In this document: piece after piece, positions 11,922 through 24,102 of the stretch | Position numbering within the stretch: the stretch's first letter is position 1 | Layout: each line of letters opens with the position of its first letter | NCBI GenBank assembly: GCA_022393335.1 | Contig: JAJEKB010021087.1 | Span: 843,792 to 907,791 of the forward strand | Direction of reading: 5' to 3' | From: Macrotrachela quadricornifera | Taxonomy: Eukaryota; Rotifera; Eurotatoria; Philodinida; Philodinidae | Length of the DNA stretch: 64,000 bases | The notes under the pieces: generated by a model | What the model was told of the DNA's origin: nothing | Databases searched by the model: none | Seen by the model: the letters and a program-made list of their open reading frames with translations, nothing else | Translations under genes and position numbers: made by a program

Positions 11922-12909
11922 ATGAAGGTGAGAAAACTAGATATTAAGGAGAAATGTTTTGTCGCCTGGACCATAGTCCTCCGTTGGTTTCATGAATTCC
12001 AGCAAAATAACTTTAGTGTTGAAGATGCTGCCCGTCCAGATCGTCCTCGAACTTCTGTCAACGAACCAACAGTTGATGCTGTACGAACAATAAGTGAAAA
12101 TGATCCTCATTCAACATACCAACAAATAGAGGACATCTTGGGTATTAGTGCCATATCGATCGATTCAATTATTCATGATTATTTTAGGTTACGCAAAGTG
12201 TATGCTCGGTGGGTGCCACATCAGTTAACTAATGACCAAAAGCAGGGGCGCATTCAATTTTGTCGTCACTCGCTGAAGGAACTCGAAGAAGATCAATCCC
12301 GTCGTGTATTTGACATTATAACTGGTGATGAATCTAGATCCTATCATTATGACCCAGAAACAAATAACAATCAAAAGTTTGGATGTCAAAAACTGATCCA
12401 TATCTAACCAAAGTTCATCGCAACAAAAGTTCAGGCAAAAGAATGGTGGCTGTTTTCTTTATAAAATCTAGTTTAATCAAGGCGGTAACATTAGAAACTG
12501 GTGCAACGCTCAATGCAAGCTGGTATGTTAACATCTGTCTTTCACAAATCTTTCACGCTGTATCAGAACAAAGACAAACCCATGGTCTTCAATGTCTCAT
12601 TTTTCATGACGAGAATGCAAAACCACATCGAGCTTAGGTTATCAACGAATTTTTAACCGAAAATCATGTAGAATCATATCGAAATCCTCCATATTCTCCA
12701 GATCTAGTCTCTGCGACTTTTTATTCCCAAAAATCAAAAATCAATTACGTGAAATTCAGTTCGATGACGACAACGCAATGTTAACAACTATGAAACAAGC
12801 CATTGACAGTCTCACAAAAGAAGACTTCCAAAACTAGTTCGAAGACTGGCTTAGTCGAATGCACAAGTGCATTGATGCTGCAGAACAGTACTTTGAAAAA
12901 ATACCTTAG
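11922..12909 (+). pseudogene. Mariner-family transposase relic
   Basis: Translation shows the mariner helix-turn-helix and linker (RPRTSVNEPTVDAVR), the W-V-P-H-Q-L-T segment, and the catalytic triad region: first D in T-G-D-E-S (about 12330), second D in F-H-D-E-N-A-K-P-H (about 12605), and third D in Y-S-P-D-L (about 12700). That spacing fits the D,D34D arrangement of mariner. The C terminus (F-P-K-I-K-N-Q-L-R and E-D-W-L-S-R-M-H-K-C-I-D) ends at the TAG at 12907-12909. It is dead: a frameshift near 12383, TAG at 12635-12637, a second frame change near 12715, and a further TAG near 12835. The N-terminal helix-turn-helix appears shortened between residues W16 and T17, as if about 40 codons were deleted. 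The family is certain. Confidence 0.92.
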
Positions 12910-13221
12910 AGCCAGTCTCTGAATATTTGTCGTAAGTGATAGCTGCAAAATTTTAGTAGTGTCCCATGTAACAATCAATAAGTATAAACAAATTACGCAT
13001 TTTTCGTATGTCTGTCTCCCTTCTTCTTCCAAGGCCTTTTCTGATTTTTAATTGGACAACAGGATTTGTTTCTATCCGTATCTTCAAGGGAGTCATGCAT
13101 AAAATTTCAGTAATTTTATAGTAATAGACATTATTTATTCTCGAATCGTTCTCTTCTCTCCCCGATTTCTTTTAATAAAAAACTGTTCTAGCTAGATAAA
13201 AAAGTCACGATGAATACCTTT

Positions 13222-15091
13222 CAGTGGCGTATCCAGCAGGGTAGCAATTGGGCAATTGCTACCCAAACAAAATTTTATTGCTACCTATTTCTTTTCTAGT
13301 ATGGGCAATTGCCCATTGTAAAAAAAATACGAAAATTTGTGTACAGTTAAAGATTTAAGGACTGTTTTCTTTCAACACATTTGCTCTTGGCGAGATCTAA
13401 TCAAGTGATTTACAAAAATCGATCTTAAATGTGTTCCAGTTAAAGAATGATCACCATAATAATAATAATAATTCATTGATATTTACTGGCAAAATGCTTT
13501 CTATCTCTTATACGCTCAAATTTGCTAAAAATAAAGGCGGATAAATGTTCAAAAATCTTTCTATTTTTACCAACATAATTCGTACGGTATAGAAACGAAT
13601 GAATCAGTCTAAATTAAAAGTTTTTGCAATATGTGTTGCAACATAATTCGTGTAATGTAGAATTGAAAACGTGAGCGAATTATATAGAAAATTTTAATAA
13701 AATTGATTGTGTAAATGACAGTGTTTTGAAAAACGTTTTATAACAACTTATTTCAGACATTAAAAGTACTACATTAATAATGAAATGACAATATATGTGG
13801 TTCACAGGACGTGTATATTAAGTGAACAGTACAACCAAGAAAAATAACTTTCATGATTGAGAACTTGTTGAAAATATAGATGGAACAATGCTTGCTGCTT
13901 GCCATTATCCAATATAAGAGAACAAACTACTGTAATACATGCCATCGTGTGATCGACGAAAGATGATTAACTGAGCTTTTCATTGCTTAACGAAAGAGAA
14001 GGAAGAGACATTGATCATTTTTCGGCGAAAAAAGATAAAATAACACTCATCCTCACCCTCACCGTTCTAGTGCTATTTATCTTCGACTTCTTCAAATAAA
14101 ATATTCAAATACATGAAATTGAAAAATAGATTTACGAAACACGGGAAAAAGCAGCGAATTCAACTGTTAACATAGGATGACTACAACTAATTTCTGTTCA
14201 AATACACCAAAAAAAGTAATCGTACGAAACCTAAAAAGGGTTCCGAGAACTGAAACGAACTAGAAACTCTTTTTAGATTCCGTACAAACCAAGTTTCATA
14301 AAAACATTTTTATTTGCTTTAGAAACGGGTTTTGGTACTCGAATTTGAGTGCCAGATTCTACAGAAAACACCATAGATCATTCATATCCTCCCAGTACTT
14401 TTCTGCAACACCTTATTTCTACGTATAATTGTTTATTTCTTATTCTATCTCCTGAATATATTTTCTCAATCTCTTATTCTGTCGCCTTAATCCCTTATTC
14501 TACCCCTTAATCTCTTAATCTATTTCCCTATATATATGCCTTTAACTTCACCATTTATGAATCATATTATAGATTTTTCACCCTCAATTTACTGCTTGGA
14601 ACCTCTTGAATTTGAAAAACAGGACCGAAATATGAAGTCGATTATAAAGTGATGGATAAATAAATAAACAAACAGGAAAATTCGAATTCGATGGCTGTCT
14701 GATTAGACGACATCAGTCAGCATCATAACTGAAACACGAAAATAAAAACAGTTCGATACGAAACGCTCATGACTACGATACTCTCGAAAGGTTTTTTACG
14801 AAACTTTTTCGACATCAACAGCCCGAAAATATTATTGTACAGGACCTATTATTCTACGAAACTTTTTCATGCATTATTCGATATCTGTCAGTATATATTA
14901 AAGATCCACGAAACCTTTTAGATTTCGATTTGCGCCACTTGTTTTTCAGCATATACAATGGTTTCTGTAGTGCATATAATTTTTTTTAACTATTGCCCAC
15001 TAGATTCTATAATTGCCTACTATTGCTACCCATTATAAATAATTTAGCTGGTGAATTGCTACCTACTTAAAAAATCCTGGCTACGCCACTG
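13222..15091. mobile_element. Non-autonomous hAT-type element, TSD ATACCTTT
   Basis: The element starts CAGTGGCGTATCCAG (13222) and ends CTGGCTACGCCACTG (15091), a typical hAT terminal inverted repeat with one mismatch. It is flanked by an exact 8-bp duplication, ATACCTTT at 13214-13221 and 15092-15099. Subterminal regions repeat the motif TAGCAATTG/GGGCAATTGC on both sides (13240-13320 and 14990-15070). The 1,870-bp interior has an (ATA)n microsatellite near 13456 and no transposase, so mobility would need a transposase in trans. Confidence 0.92.
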
Positions 15092-15163
15092 ATACCTTTA
15101 TTTATAATTTTTTCTTAAATTTTTTATGAAGCATCCAAAAATGAACGTCTTCTTGTTATATTT

Positions 15164-15735
15164 TTAGGTCTTGATCAATAAAAACTCAATATTAAATAAT
15201 TTAATAGAAACTACATGGCTTTTTCATGTCATTTCGATCTGAATCAATAGGAAATCAACAGTAAGTGATTAACAAAATTAAATAGCTTCTTTTTCCTTTA
15301 TTTAGATCTTGATCGGCAACAAATCCAAAGTCATTTATTAAAAATCATATGATTTGTTTTCTTCGATTAGCTGTAAACCAACAACAAATTCAAAGTGACT
15401 CGTTTAAGTAAAACTCTAATAATTTCTTTTTTTTCTTTATTTACATATATGGATTGGTAACAAATTCAAAGTACATCCTTTAATAAAGACAAAACAAATT
15501 CTTCTTCTTCATTTAGATTTTAATCACTAAAAGATTAGTAGTAAATGATTTATTAAAAATTAAATGGCATTGTTCCTCTATTTAGGTATGGATTAACAAA
15601 TAATTTGTATTATATGATTAAATAAAAGTCAAAATTATTTCTTTTTTTTATTTAGGTGCGAATTGGCGGCAAACTCAAAGTAGAAGATTTTATAAAAACT
15701 AAATGACTTCCTTTATTTTTATTTAGTTATGGAAG
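15164..15735. repeat. Degenerate tandem repeat, ~70-bp unit, about 8 copies
   Basis: Units begin TTTAGRT and contain GATTGGCAACAAATTCAAAG, then TTTAATAAAAACTAAAT and a T/C-rich tail. Successive unit starts fall near 15164, 15233, 15300, 15363, 15440, 15512, 15582 and 15652. Copies have drifted substantially, so it is an old minisatellite. It begins just after the hAT element's target duplication. Confidence 0.75.
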
Positions 15736-16710
15736 AGAAATTATTATAATGCCAATTTACATTAAAAAAATTCATCATTCTTTATTATGTCCCAGTCTTG
15801 TCAATCAAGATTCTCAAATTGGTATTTTAAGGTTGATCGCAGGTAATTTTCAATCGATTTTGGCAAATGCATTGAAAAGGATTTCAAAATCAAGTTGCAA
15901 ATAATAAGGAATAAACTATTAAGGCTTGCGGAGATCAGAAAGCTAATCTATTCTAATGAGTTATTTGTTGAGTACAATATATCAACATGTTGAGAAAATC
16001 ACTTTTTCGGAACAATCCATACCATATATCATCAATAGGAATTTTTTCGAAAACTAAAGTCCAATTTGGTATTATCCGATGCGCCTTTTTCTATAAAGAA
16101 TGCGAATATGGTCTTAGATTTTATTTTTGACCTTATTTTAGTGAAATATACTATCAAAAACTATTGGCCGAAAGTATACAAAAAAAAAATCGATTTTTCA
16201 TAGTTTTACGATTTTTAGTGATAAAACTATTTTGAATCTGTCTCCGCCAAAACAAACACTTTTTGGAAATTTTTTTTCACTAAAACACTCAGACTGAAAG
16301 CTCTACAAACACTGAAAATGCCATTCAAATTCTTGATCCTTTCTGTATGTGCATCTGAGACTTCAAAAAACCAAATTCATCTAAAAAATGAACTTTTTCA
16401 ACCCATCTTATTTTAAGAAATTCAAAGTAACGGAATAAACTAATTATATTAACTAGTAGACTAGAGTAGTATTCCTAAAGGCAAGTGTATACAGCAGAAG
16501 CAAAATGTACAGAACATATGCTGCAGACTTTCTTCAGAAATTAAAGTGTATGATGTGCACTTTGAAGAAGGAATTTACACTTTCCTTCTAATGCATAGAA
16601 AACTATTTTCAATTTAAAAAAATACCTTTTAACTATGTATAGGTCGTGATCTGTCAGATAAAGATTGTATGTACGTGTAGTCAGACGATATGAATATTGT
16701 TTTATTGGGT
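15736..16710. other. Non-coding stretch
   Basis: Between the tandem repeat and the next foldback element I see no supported gene. The sequence is AT-rich with runs of A and T. Confidence 0.4.
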
Positions 16711-17385
16711 GATGCAAAAAGTTCTGCATTAATTTTATTTTTCAATTTCCTTGACTTTTCTGCTATTCGAAAAAGCATAGTCAAAAGTATGTACATATAC
16801 ATTTACTTTTAGTCTCAACAAAAAAAAAATAAGATGAAAGAGAAAGACTACGATTACCTATTTCTATTTTAAAATGAATACTTGGAAGAAACAATGATAA
16901 TCTTAGTATCGTGGTTATAACTTTTTTTGCATTTCAAATTTCTGAATTAAGTTTTTTTTCGGAATATACCCTATGAAATTCTCTATAAGATGATGTCATT
17001 ATTGAAACTAAAATATATTTTTTATCGATTGAAAAACTGGAGAGGTGATAACCGCATTAAAAATCGAAAAAAATACTATTTATGAAAGTGCTCATCATTT
17101 TTCAATCGATAAAAAATATTTTAGTTCAAATAATCACATAATCTTACAAAGAATTTCATAGAGCATCTTCTGAAAAGAAACTTAATTGATAAATTCTGAA
17201 ATTGAAACAAGTAATTGTAGTGTTTCTCTTTCATCTTATTGTTTTTTGTTTCTAAATTAAAAGTAAACATCAGATGAAATATATATGTGTGTATGTATTT
17301 TCTAATGAGAAAAAAAATTCTGTATAGAATACTTATACGAAATATAAGACTAAAAAATAAAATTAATGCACAACTTTCTATGAAA
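16711..17385. repeat. Foldback element, ~675 bp
   Basis: The outer block GTTCTGCATTAATTTTA (16721) is the inverse of TAAAATTAATGCACAAC (17359-17375). The inner blocks AATAAGATGAAAGAGAAA and TTTTTTATCGATTGAAAAA also pair with the right half, closing near 17065. No coding region is present. It is a long near-perfect hairpin of the MITE kind; target duplication not determined. Confidence 0.75.
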
Positions 17386-18603
17386 CTTCATTTTTGTATA
17401 CTTTGGTGCAATTTATCTACGAAAACAAAGTGTATAGTATACATCTTGTTTTAGATTTCCATTAGAAACAGTAAGTAGGGGAACTGGAAAAACTCAACTT
17501 CAAACATACAATCATGAATTTAATTCGAAAATGTATCTCAGCTTCAGAAAATAATCAATGTTTTATATTGTTTACTGCTTTATATGTCAAGACACAACCA
17601 TGACTAAATAGTAGCCGTTATTTCGGGAATCTTGGGAAAAATAAGAATACTTTTTTCTTTTTTGAAGATTGTGAGTTGTTTTTTAGGAAGTCAGAACTAA
17701 TGTTCGAATGTCCTGAAATCTACTTAAGATTAATTGAAAGTCGTGATCCCAATGTTTTAACATATCCTGTTAAATAAGAATAATTATTCCAAATTGAGAA
17801 ATCAAATATACAATTTTGTAGAACAAGTCGAGGCGCGTCAAATGACATATATTAACATCTGATTTTTCTAAGACTTTAGTGGACACTATAGTCAATTTAT
17901 TATTAGACGGTCATGTACTCAAAAGTTTCATCACTTATTGATCATTACGACTGTTGATGTCATTGAAAGGAATTTCTAGAAAAATATTTTTATATACAGT
18001 TTTATAGAGTTTTTTACGAGCTGCTATTTCATATACATGCCATCTCCGATCGTTTTATCTCTCATAAAAAGTAAGATTTTTCAATGATCTCCGATTGTTC
18101 TTCTGTGTACTAGAACTTTTTGGATACATGATCGTCCAATAGTAAATTGACTCTAGTTTCATTAAAGTCTTACGAAAATCAGATTCAATATAGGACATTC
18201 GATGCGTCTTGATTTGCTCTACAGAATGGTATATTTGCCTTTTCAATTTCCAATAGATCTTCTTATCTGAGAGGATCTTTTAACTGGTCTCATGGCTTTT
18301 GTTTAACCCTATGTATTGATGATTCTCTACTTTCCAAAATCAAATACAATTTATATAAATTGTTAAATGAATCATTTTCGAGTTACTAAAAATTTATTCA
18401 ATAGATCATAAACCTTTAAAAAAGTTTCAGCTTATTTCAGATAGATTCTCCAATTTATAGAAATTCAAAATAATTTATAGTCTATAGCACTTGAGGATAG
18501 ATTTTGCTTTGATAAAAACAATAGATATCGACATCACGAAATGTTAATGTGAGTATCAATTCAAAACATAGATTGGTAACAAGAAACAATCAGCAAATTA
18601 ATA
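17386..18603. other. Non-coding stretch upstream of the five-exon gene
   Basis: No gene or repeat is recognised; the promoter of the gene starting at 18604 should lie at its right end. Short frames here (for example 18055-18246) show no domain. Confidence 0.4.
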
Positions 18604-21600
18604 ATGATGAAATTCAATATGGAAAAATTGAATGTTTCACATCGATCTTTAACATGTACACCAACAGTTAAAAAACTTCCTCGACAAAATAGTTTAAGAT
18701 TACCAAAAATTTCAGTGAGCCTTTCATTTCAATTCGATATCGATTTTAGATTTAAAATTAAAAATATTTGATTTTTCTTTACTATAGTCATCAACTATTC
18801 CAAATATTTTTCAATATCAAAATTTAATTAAACCATTAAAGAATAAAGAAAATAATATTAATATAATCAATAATGATCAATCTTCTCAATTACAATTAAA
18901 GGTAAATCATTATTAGTTCTGTCATTTTTCTACGATATTAAATAATAATTGTCGAAATGTCCTAATAAGACAGAATGTGACTTTTTTTTCATTTTTAAGA
19001 ATTTGTTTCTTATTATAAAAACACATGCATAATTAAATTATAGAGTTTCTTTTCAATATTCAAATAAGATGATTATGATAAAAAAATTTTCGCACCTCGT
19101 TTTGATAGATTCAATAATAAACAATGAATTTTTTTATTAATTAACATTTTTTGTACACACAAAAAAGAAATGCATTTTATCCGTTGAACAATAAAAAATA
19201 TACAAACATAAGGAGAATTTATAACAAACTCAAGTTTAAATGAATAAGGAGAATGAAAACTATGAGATTTCCAGATGTCGGAATTTCTGGCTCAATTGTT
19301 ATAACTTCGATGCAACTTTACTTAGATAAAAGTCATAACTTGTTCCTAGATAATTGCTTCATAAATCCTGTACTTTTTAAAACGTTCAATATTAGCAGAC
19401 TATCGTTTGCAACTTATACGTGAAATTTTACAAAGCTATCATATTCCACACCTCATAATTGGATGCCCTCTGAGCGACTACAAACTAACTCGACTCACTA
19501 ATAGACATTTTCCTTCTCTTGTGCCTCAAATAACAGCGAGAAGAAATCTCCAGAGACAATGTGTTATATATGTAAGGATTGTCAATGTGGTCTATGTATA
19601 TTTAGCTATTTCGAAGAATTTCATACATTGATAAACTTTTAGTTTTTTGTATCTTCTCGCATGTTTTCTTTCATTTAAAAATAAACCATCTGCATCTTTG
19701 AAATGAACTCTACTGTCGACAATTATGATCATTGATAACTTCTAAAACATAATTAGTTTTTTCAAAATAAATTAATTTTTTTATTAAAGAAAAGTCCGCT
19801 CCCAAAGGGTTAATATGTATTCATCAGTAAAGATCGATATTATTAAATTTCAATATATTTGAAAAATCTTTTATCTAAATCGAAATAAAACTGTTTGATA
19901 TCTCTTGGCTAACATTTCATGTGTATTCTATTAGATTCTTTAAAATGTTATTCTTAGAAATTCGACAAAATTTTAAACAACAAAAACATTCATAAAATAA
20001 AAATAATCATTAGAATTTGATTCAGATTGAAGCACAAAAACTATCAACTATAATAAATCTTTCTCTTTTCTCTAAAAGAAAACATTTCAATTCTTTATTT
20101 ATCATTAGCAACTACATGCATTGAATTTTTCGTCAAATTCTCCTTCAAATATAGTCGAGAGTCGTCCTTATGAATTATCAAGTCGAATAGATTGTGTAAA
20201 TCAACATCATAAAAAACGAAATAGAAATTGCAAGAATAAGTAAGTATTATCCAGTATTTTCTTATAATTAGATTTTTGTCAATCTTTTGCCTAGTGATAA
20301 AAAGCAATGTTGTGGGCGATGTTCACGTGTTTATTTATTTCTGCTTCCAGTTGCTCTTATTTTTCTCGGTGTAGCCATAGCTGCAACACTCACTGCAGTA
20401 ATCAAAACACCTAAAACTAGCTCAGCAACTACAATAACTGAGACAACAAAGACAACAAAGACAACAAAGATAACCACGACTAGTACTAATTCAAGTAAGT
20501 GTCTCGTTGCCTTCAAACTTATATCCTACTAGCTAAAGAAAAGCAATTTATTCTAATTACAGGAAAAGATATAATCATTCGGCAAATCATAGACTAGAAA
20601 CCAGTGTTCGAGTCGGGTCAGATCATAAAAGTTCTAAAAATTCCGAACATCACATTAAAAAAGAAGCAAATTTGGAAGAGATAATTATTCCTTTATTTCG
20701 GATATCAAGAGAATATCTATTGATTTACTTAAAAGATTCTCAATGACTGTAAAAAATTCGCTTTTATTGGCTTAAAATTATCCTTTATCTTGGCTCGAGC
20801 CAAAAAAATGTGACGCATATCAGATACTGCTAGAAACTGACAGTACTGATTCAGTGAGGAAGGTGCATGTACAAGTTTCTAGTCTTATACACTTCAATAT
20901 TCTCTTTTAGATTGTATTTCATAAAAGACATGATTTTTGCTATTTTATAGTCAAGGTCTATCACAACTCAAATTTGTAAAAAGATTATGCTCGATATACA
21001 ACAAAATTTATTGAATAAAAGACGTTAAGGCCATCTTATTTTGAAACGGATAGCAGTTACTGAATCATGAAGAAAAGAGAAAACGCTTATGTTCTAATTC
21101 TTACATATACAGAGTGGTGCAAAAATGCGTCAACTGAAAAAATTTGAATATCTCCATTACGACTCAAGCAAATGAGCTGAATTTTTTATCAATAAGAGAA
21201 GCATGTTCAGGCTTAACATTTCTAAAGGCATTCCTAGCAGAGACTGTCATCAGAACAGGGCTACCTTGTTAATTTTTTACATATGTTTTTTTGAAAGCCT
21301 TTTTTCGAAGCTAAATGGATGATCCGATACTCATTTGGATTTATCGTTGTACAATACAACTCTCCCTACTTCCGAAAAGCTCAACTATGGTTAATACATC
21401 AAAATTATTTATAGTAAATAGAAAATAAATTTCAATCTCACGGTAAGTGGGGACTAAAGTCGTCAAATCTTGAAGATGATAGCGTCCAGTTAGTCAGAAT
21501 CTCTGTATTCGTTGATGAATATCTTATTTTTCTGCAGTTATCCGGTTTATTTTTTCAATCCATATAAAAAAGAGTGAAGATGCCAAACTAAAATAGCATT

Positions 21601-22794
21601 ATTTTTGTTTAATTAATCAAAACTATTTAACAGTTTTTATTTTTTTTAAATTAGCTATAATTTTAATTAACTAGAAAAATTTGAAAATAATCTCGACGAT
21701 GTAAAAAGACTAACATAACATCAAAACAGTGTCGTTTTGGTAAAATTTCAGCAACTTTTTATCATTTCTACGCACGAATAATATTCTGTTGAAATAACTT
21801 AAACAAGACATATGATGAATACCTATCCCGTTGGATTTATTCATCATGTCATGAGCTCATTCTACAGTTGAGATTCAATTTTAATGTCCTTAGGGCAAAG
21901 CAGAGCAAAAAAAAATCATATTTTACCGTTCGAGACAGGCAAGGTTAAGACGTAGCAGGGCACAGGACAGGATAGAGCAAAAAAAGTGCCCTGTTGACGG
22001 TCTCCAATGTCTAGAGAGACTCTGTTAAATAAACTGTTTTTTATCTATTTAGGAAAAAAGTAAAATCTTTCTTGTTGAGATCAATAGTGATACGTAACAA
22101 ATGGTCTCTCTAGGCATGTCTTGATCGGTACAAACCTTAAATATGTCTCTATCATTAATAAAAATTTCAGCTCGTTTGCTCAGGTAGTAATGAAGATATT
22201 CAAAACTTTTTTAGTTAATTGAGTTTTGCGCAACCTTGTACAAGTGATGATCATATATGAAACAATCGGTTTCGCACGAATAAAATATTCTATTTATATA
22301 ATTGTACATGTTTTTAATGTCTAGCATGCCAACGACCTCTCTTAGACTTCGACACAATTGGCATCAGTTATACACTAGTTCCAAATGGTTACGGATGTTT
22401 TACTTGGTCTGGAGCTTCAGTACTCAATGCTACAATCTTTGGTACTATGAGTGGCTATCATACAGTTGTTACTAGTGGTTCATATGTTGTATATAATTCA
22501 GCGACACTTACAATGAAACTCATCAACACAACTAGTTCAATATTTACAATAAATTCATTTTTTGCAGCGTCTTCCTGGAACGATAATTTAAATGTCAATA
22601 TCACTGGTCTGTTAAATGGTGCAGTTGTACAAAGAACGACCTTAATACTTCAAGTATTTACAAAAACACTTGTTACCTTAAATTGGTCAGGTATTGATAC
22701 GTTGACAATAACCTCAGGCGGTGGAACACACAATGCAAACGTGACTCTCTCCGGACATTTTGTTGGAATCGACGATATGTTGATCACATATTGA
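18604..22794 (+). CDS. Type II single-pass membrane protein with Thr-rich stalk and extracellular beta domain
   Basis: I assembled five exons from consensus splice sites that keep one frame: 18604-18714, 18788-18901, 20109-20239, 20295-20494 and 22325-22794 (1,026 nt, 341 residues; introns GT-AG, phases 0, 0, 2 and 1). The first ATG is 18604, with in-frame ATGs at 18607 and 18619 as alternatives. Residues ~1-130 are polar and basic (cytosolic). A Cys-rich spot (Q-C-C-G-R-C) precedes a ~24-residue hydrophobic helix (VYLFLLPVALIFLGVAIAA), then a Thr/Lys stalk (T-K-T-T repeats), and a C-terminal ~155-residue domain with L-D-F-D near its start, P-N-G-Y-G-C-F-T-W and many N-x-S/T sites. That domain resembles secreted beta-sandwich, sugar-binding-like modules, but I cannot name it. 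Intron 4 (1.83 kb) holds a foldback element. Exon structure is inference; the TM and C-terminal exon are clear. Confidence 0.75.
19779..19812. other. Isolated piggyBac-like terminus in intron 2
   Basis: Read on the minus strand, TTAA (19809-19812) is followed by CCCTTTGGGAGCGGACTTTT. A TTAA target joined to CCCTTTG is the hallmark end of piggyBac elements. No partner end was found in the intron, so it is a truncated end or chance. Confidence 0.4.
21110..22241. repeat. Foldback element inside intron 4
   Basis: The left end (GTGGTGCAAAAATGCG, then AAATTTGAATATCTCCATTA and GAGCTGAATTTTT) pairs with the inverse of the right end (22140-22241: CGCAAAACTC, TAATGAAGATATTCAAAACT, AAAAATTTCAGCTCG). 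Arms are about 110 bp with a ~900-bp middle that encodes nothing recognised. It enlarges the host intron. Confidence 0.7.
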
Positions 22795-22830
22795 AAAGAT
22801 ATTAATAATCACGTCATCATGTGGACTATC

Positions 22831-24102
22831 TAGAAACCTACAGGACAGTCCCGCGAATCCCAAAAGATTCTGTTTGTCTCGTCCCGCGGTTCATCCAAAA
22901 TTGTCCCCAAAATTTTTCGGGACGGAACATTTGAGATTGGGACTATTCAAAAAAAATCGATGTCTCGAATTTCCTAAACTCACATCAAAACACGCCGTAA
23001 ATGTGGGGCTCCCTATTTTTTATAACAAATATTTAAATAAACAATACGGGGTGACCCGTAAGTAGCTTTACGATAAAAAAAGCTGAATATCTTCGCTCGA
23101 TTTCAATCAAATAGTCAGATTTTTTTGTCGATGATAGAGGTTTATTCAAATTTTTTTCACCGGAAAAGCTAAGTTGAGCCAATACTATAGCTTCAACCAG
23201 AAAATGTGACCTCGTACGGGGTCGAATAAAGAAATCATCTATTTGTCTCAGAATTTTAGATAGTAGCCTAGATTATTACATATAAATGAGTTCAACGATG
23301 GACATTCCTTTGCACTTAGGGAAGAATTTAGACTAATTATGTAGAACCGAATAAAGTTATAATGATTTTCGCTCCCACATTAGATTTGAAACACCCAATG
23401 TACCGAACTCTTCTTAAACGTCCGTACAAGACCACATTTTCTTGTTGAAACTATATTATTGGCTCAACTTAGCTTTTCCAATGAAAAAAATTTTGAATGA
23501 TCCTCTATCATCGATAAAAAAATCAGATCATTTGATTGAAGTAGAGTGAATATATTCAGTTTTTTATCGTAAAAATACGTACAAATCACCCTGCATAATA
23601 GAAAAACGGAGAAAATACTATTGCTAGATGCTTTCAAAGTTGATCATTTTCATTTATTCTTATCAGATCTTTCACTGCTATTATAACTCAAACAAATCGT
23701 ATCCTTTAATTAGCATATTCTGTGCATCAATTAGTGTGTGCATGAGGATAAGTGTTTAAAACGCAGTTATATCCCAAAAAAGAACTTCTTTTTTTCTTAC
23801 ACTTTGGCTGCAAACAACTAATGTTCATTAATGTTTCAATATCTCATTTGGTAAGCAGGAAATTAATAATTTGATTTAGACTCACAGATATTCATTGTTC
23901 GATATTGTGCTGCCAACTGTATAAATAATAGGCTAGCTAGTTCATCTAATTATTATCTATATGAATCCGTGTTATCTACTGATAGTAGAGAAAAGACGTA
24001 TTCATCTTTCACAAATCAATATTTCTATATCCTTATCAATTAACGGGACAAACGGAATTTTTCGAGACGGGACAATAAAAAAGTTTGTCCTGCAGGACTC
24101 TA
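22831..24102. mobile_element. hAT-like non-autonomous element with GGGAC subterminal repeats
   Basis: The left end TAGAAACCTACAGGACAGTC and the inverted right end TAGAGTCCTGCAGGACAAAC match at 15 of 20 positions, and TAG-N-G-x-CCTGCA is close to the ends of the complete hAT element at 49132. GGGAC/GTCCC motifs cluster near both ends (22845-22970 and 24045-24095). Flanking 8-mers differ, so the duplication is decayed or one end is wrong. The right end interrupts the piggyBac relic coding region at about 24103. A 548-bp foldback element is nested inside. Confidence 0.55.
23047..23594. repeat. Foldback MITE nested in the hAT-like element
   Basis: The left arm (CGGGGTGACCCGTAAGTAGC, then TTACGATAAAAAA and GCTAAGTTGAGCCAATA) is the inverse of the right arm ending TCACCCTG at 23594. 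Arms are ~200 bp with about 80 percent identity by eye. No coding capacity. Confidence 0.8.

Noticed and set aside
13440..13475. (ATA)n run considered as a CRISPR-like or satellite signal
   Set aside because: It is a short microsatellite inside the hAT-type element; no repeat-spacer structure exists anywhere in the window.
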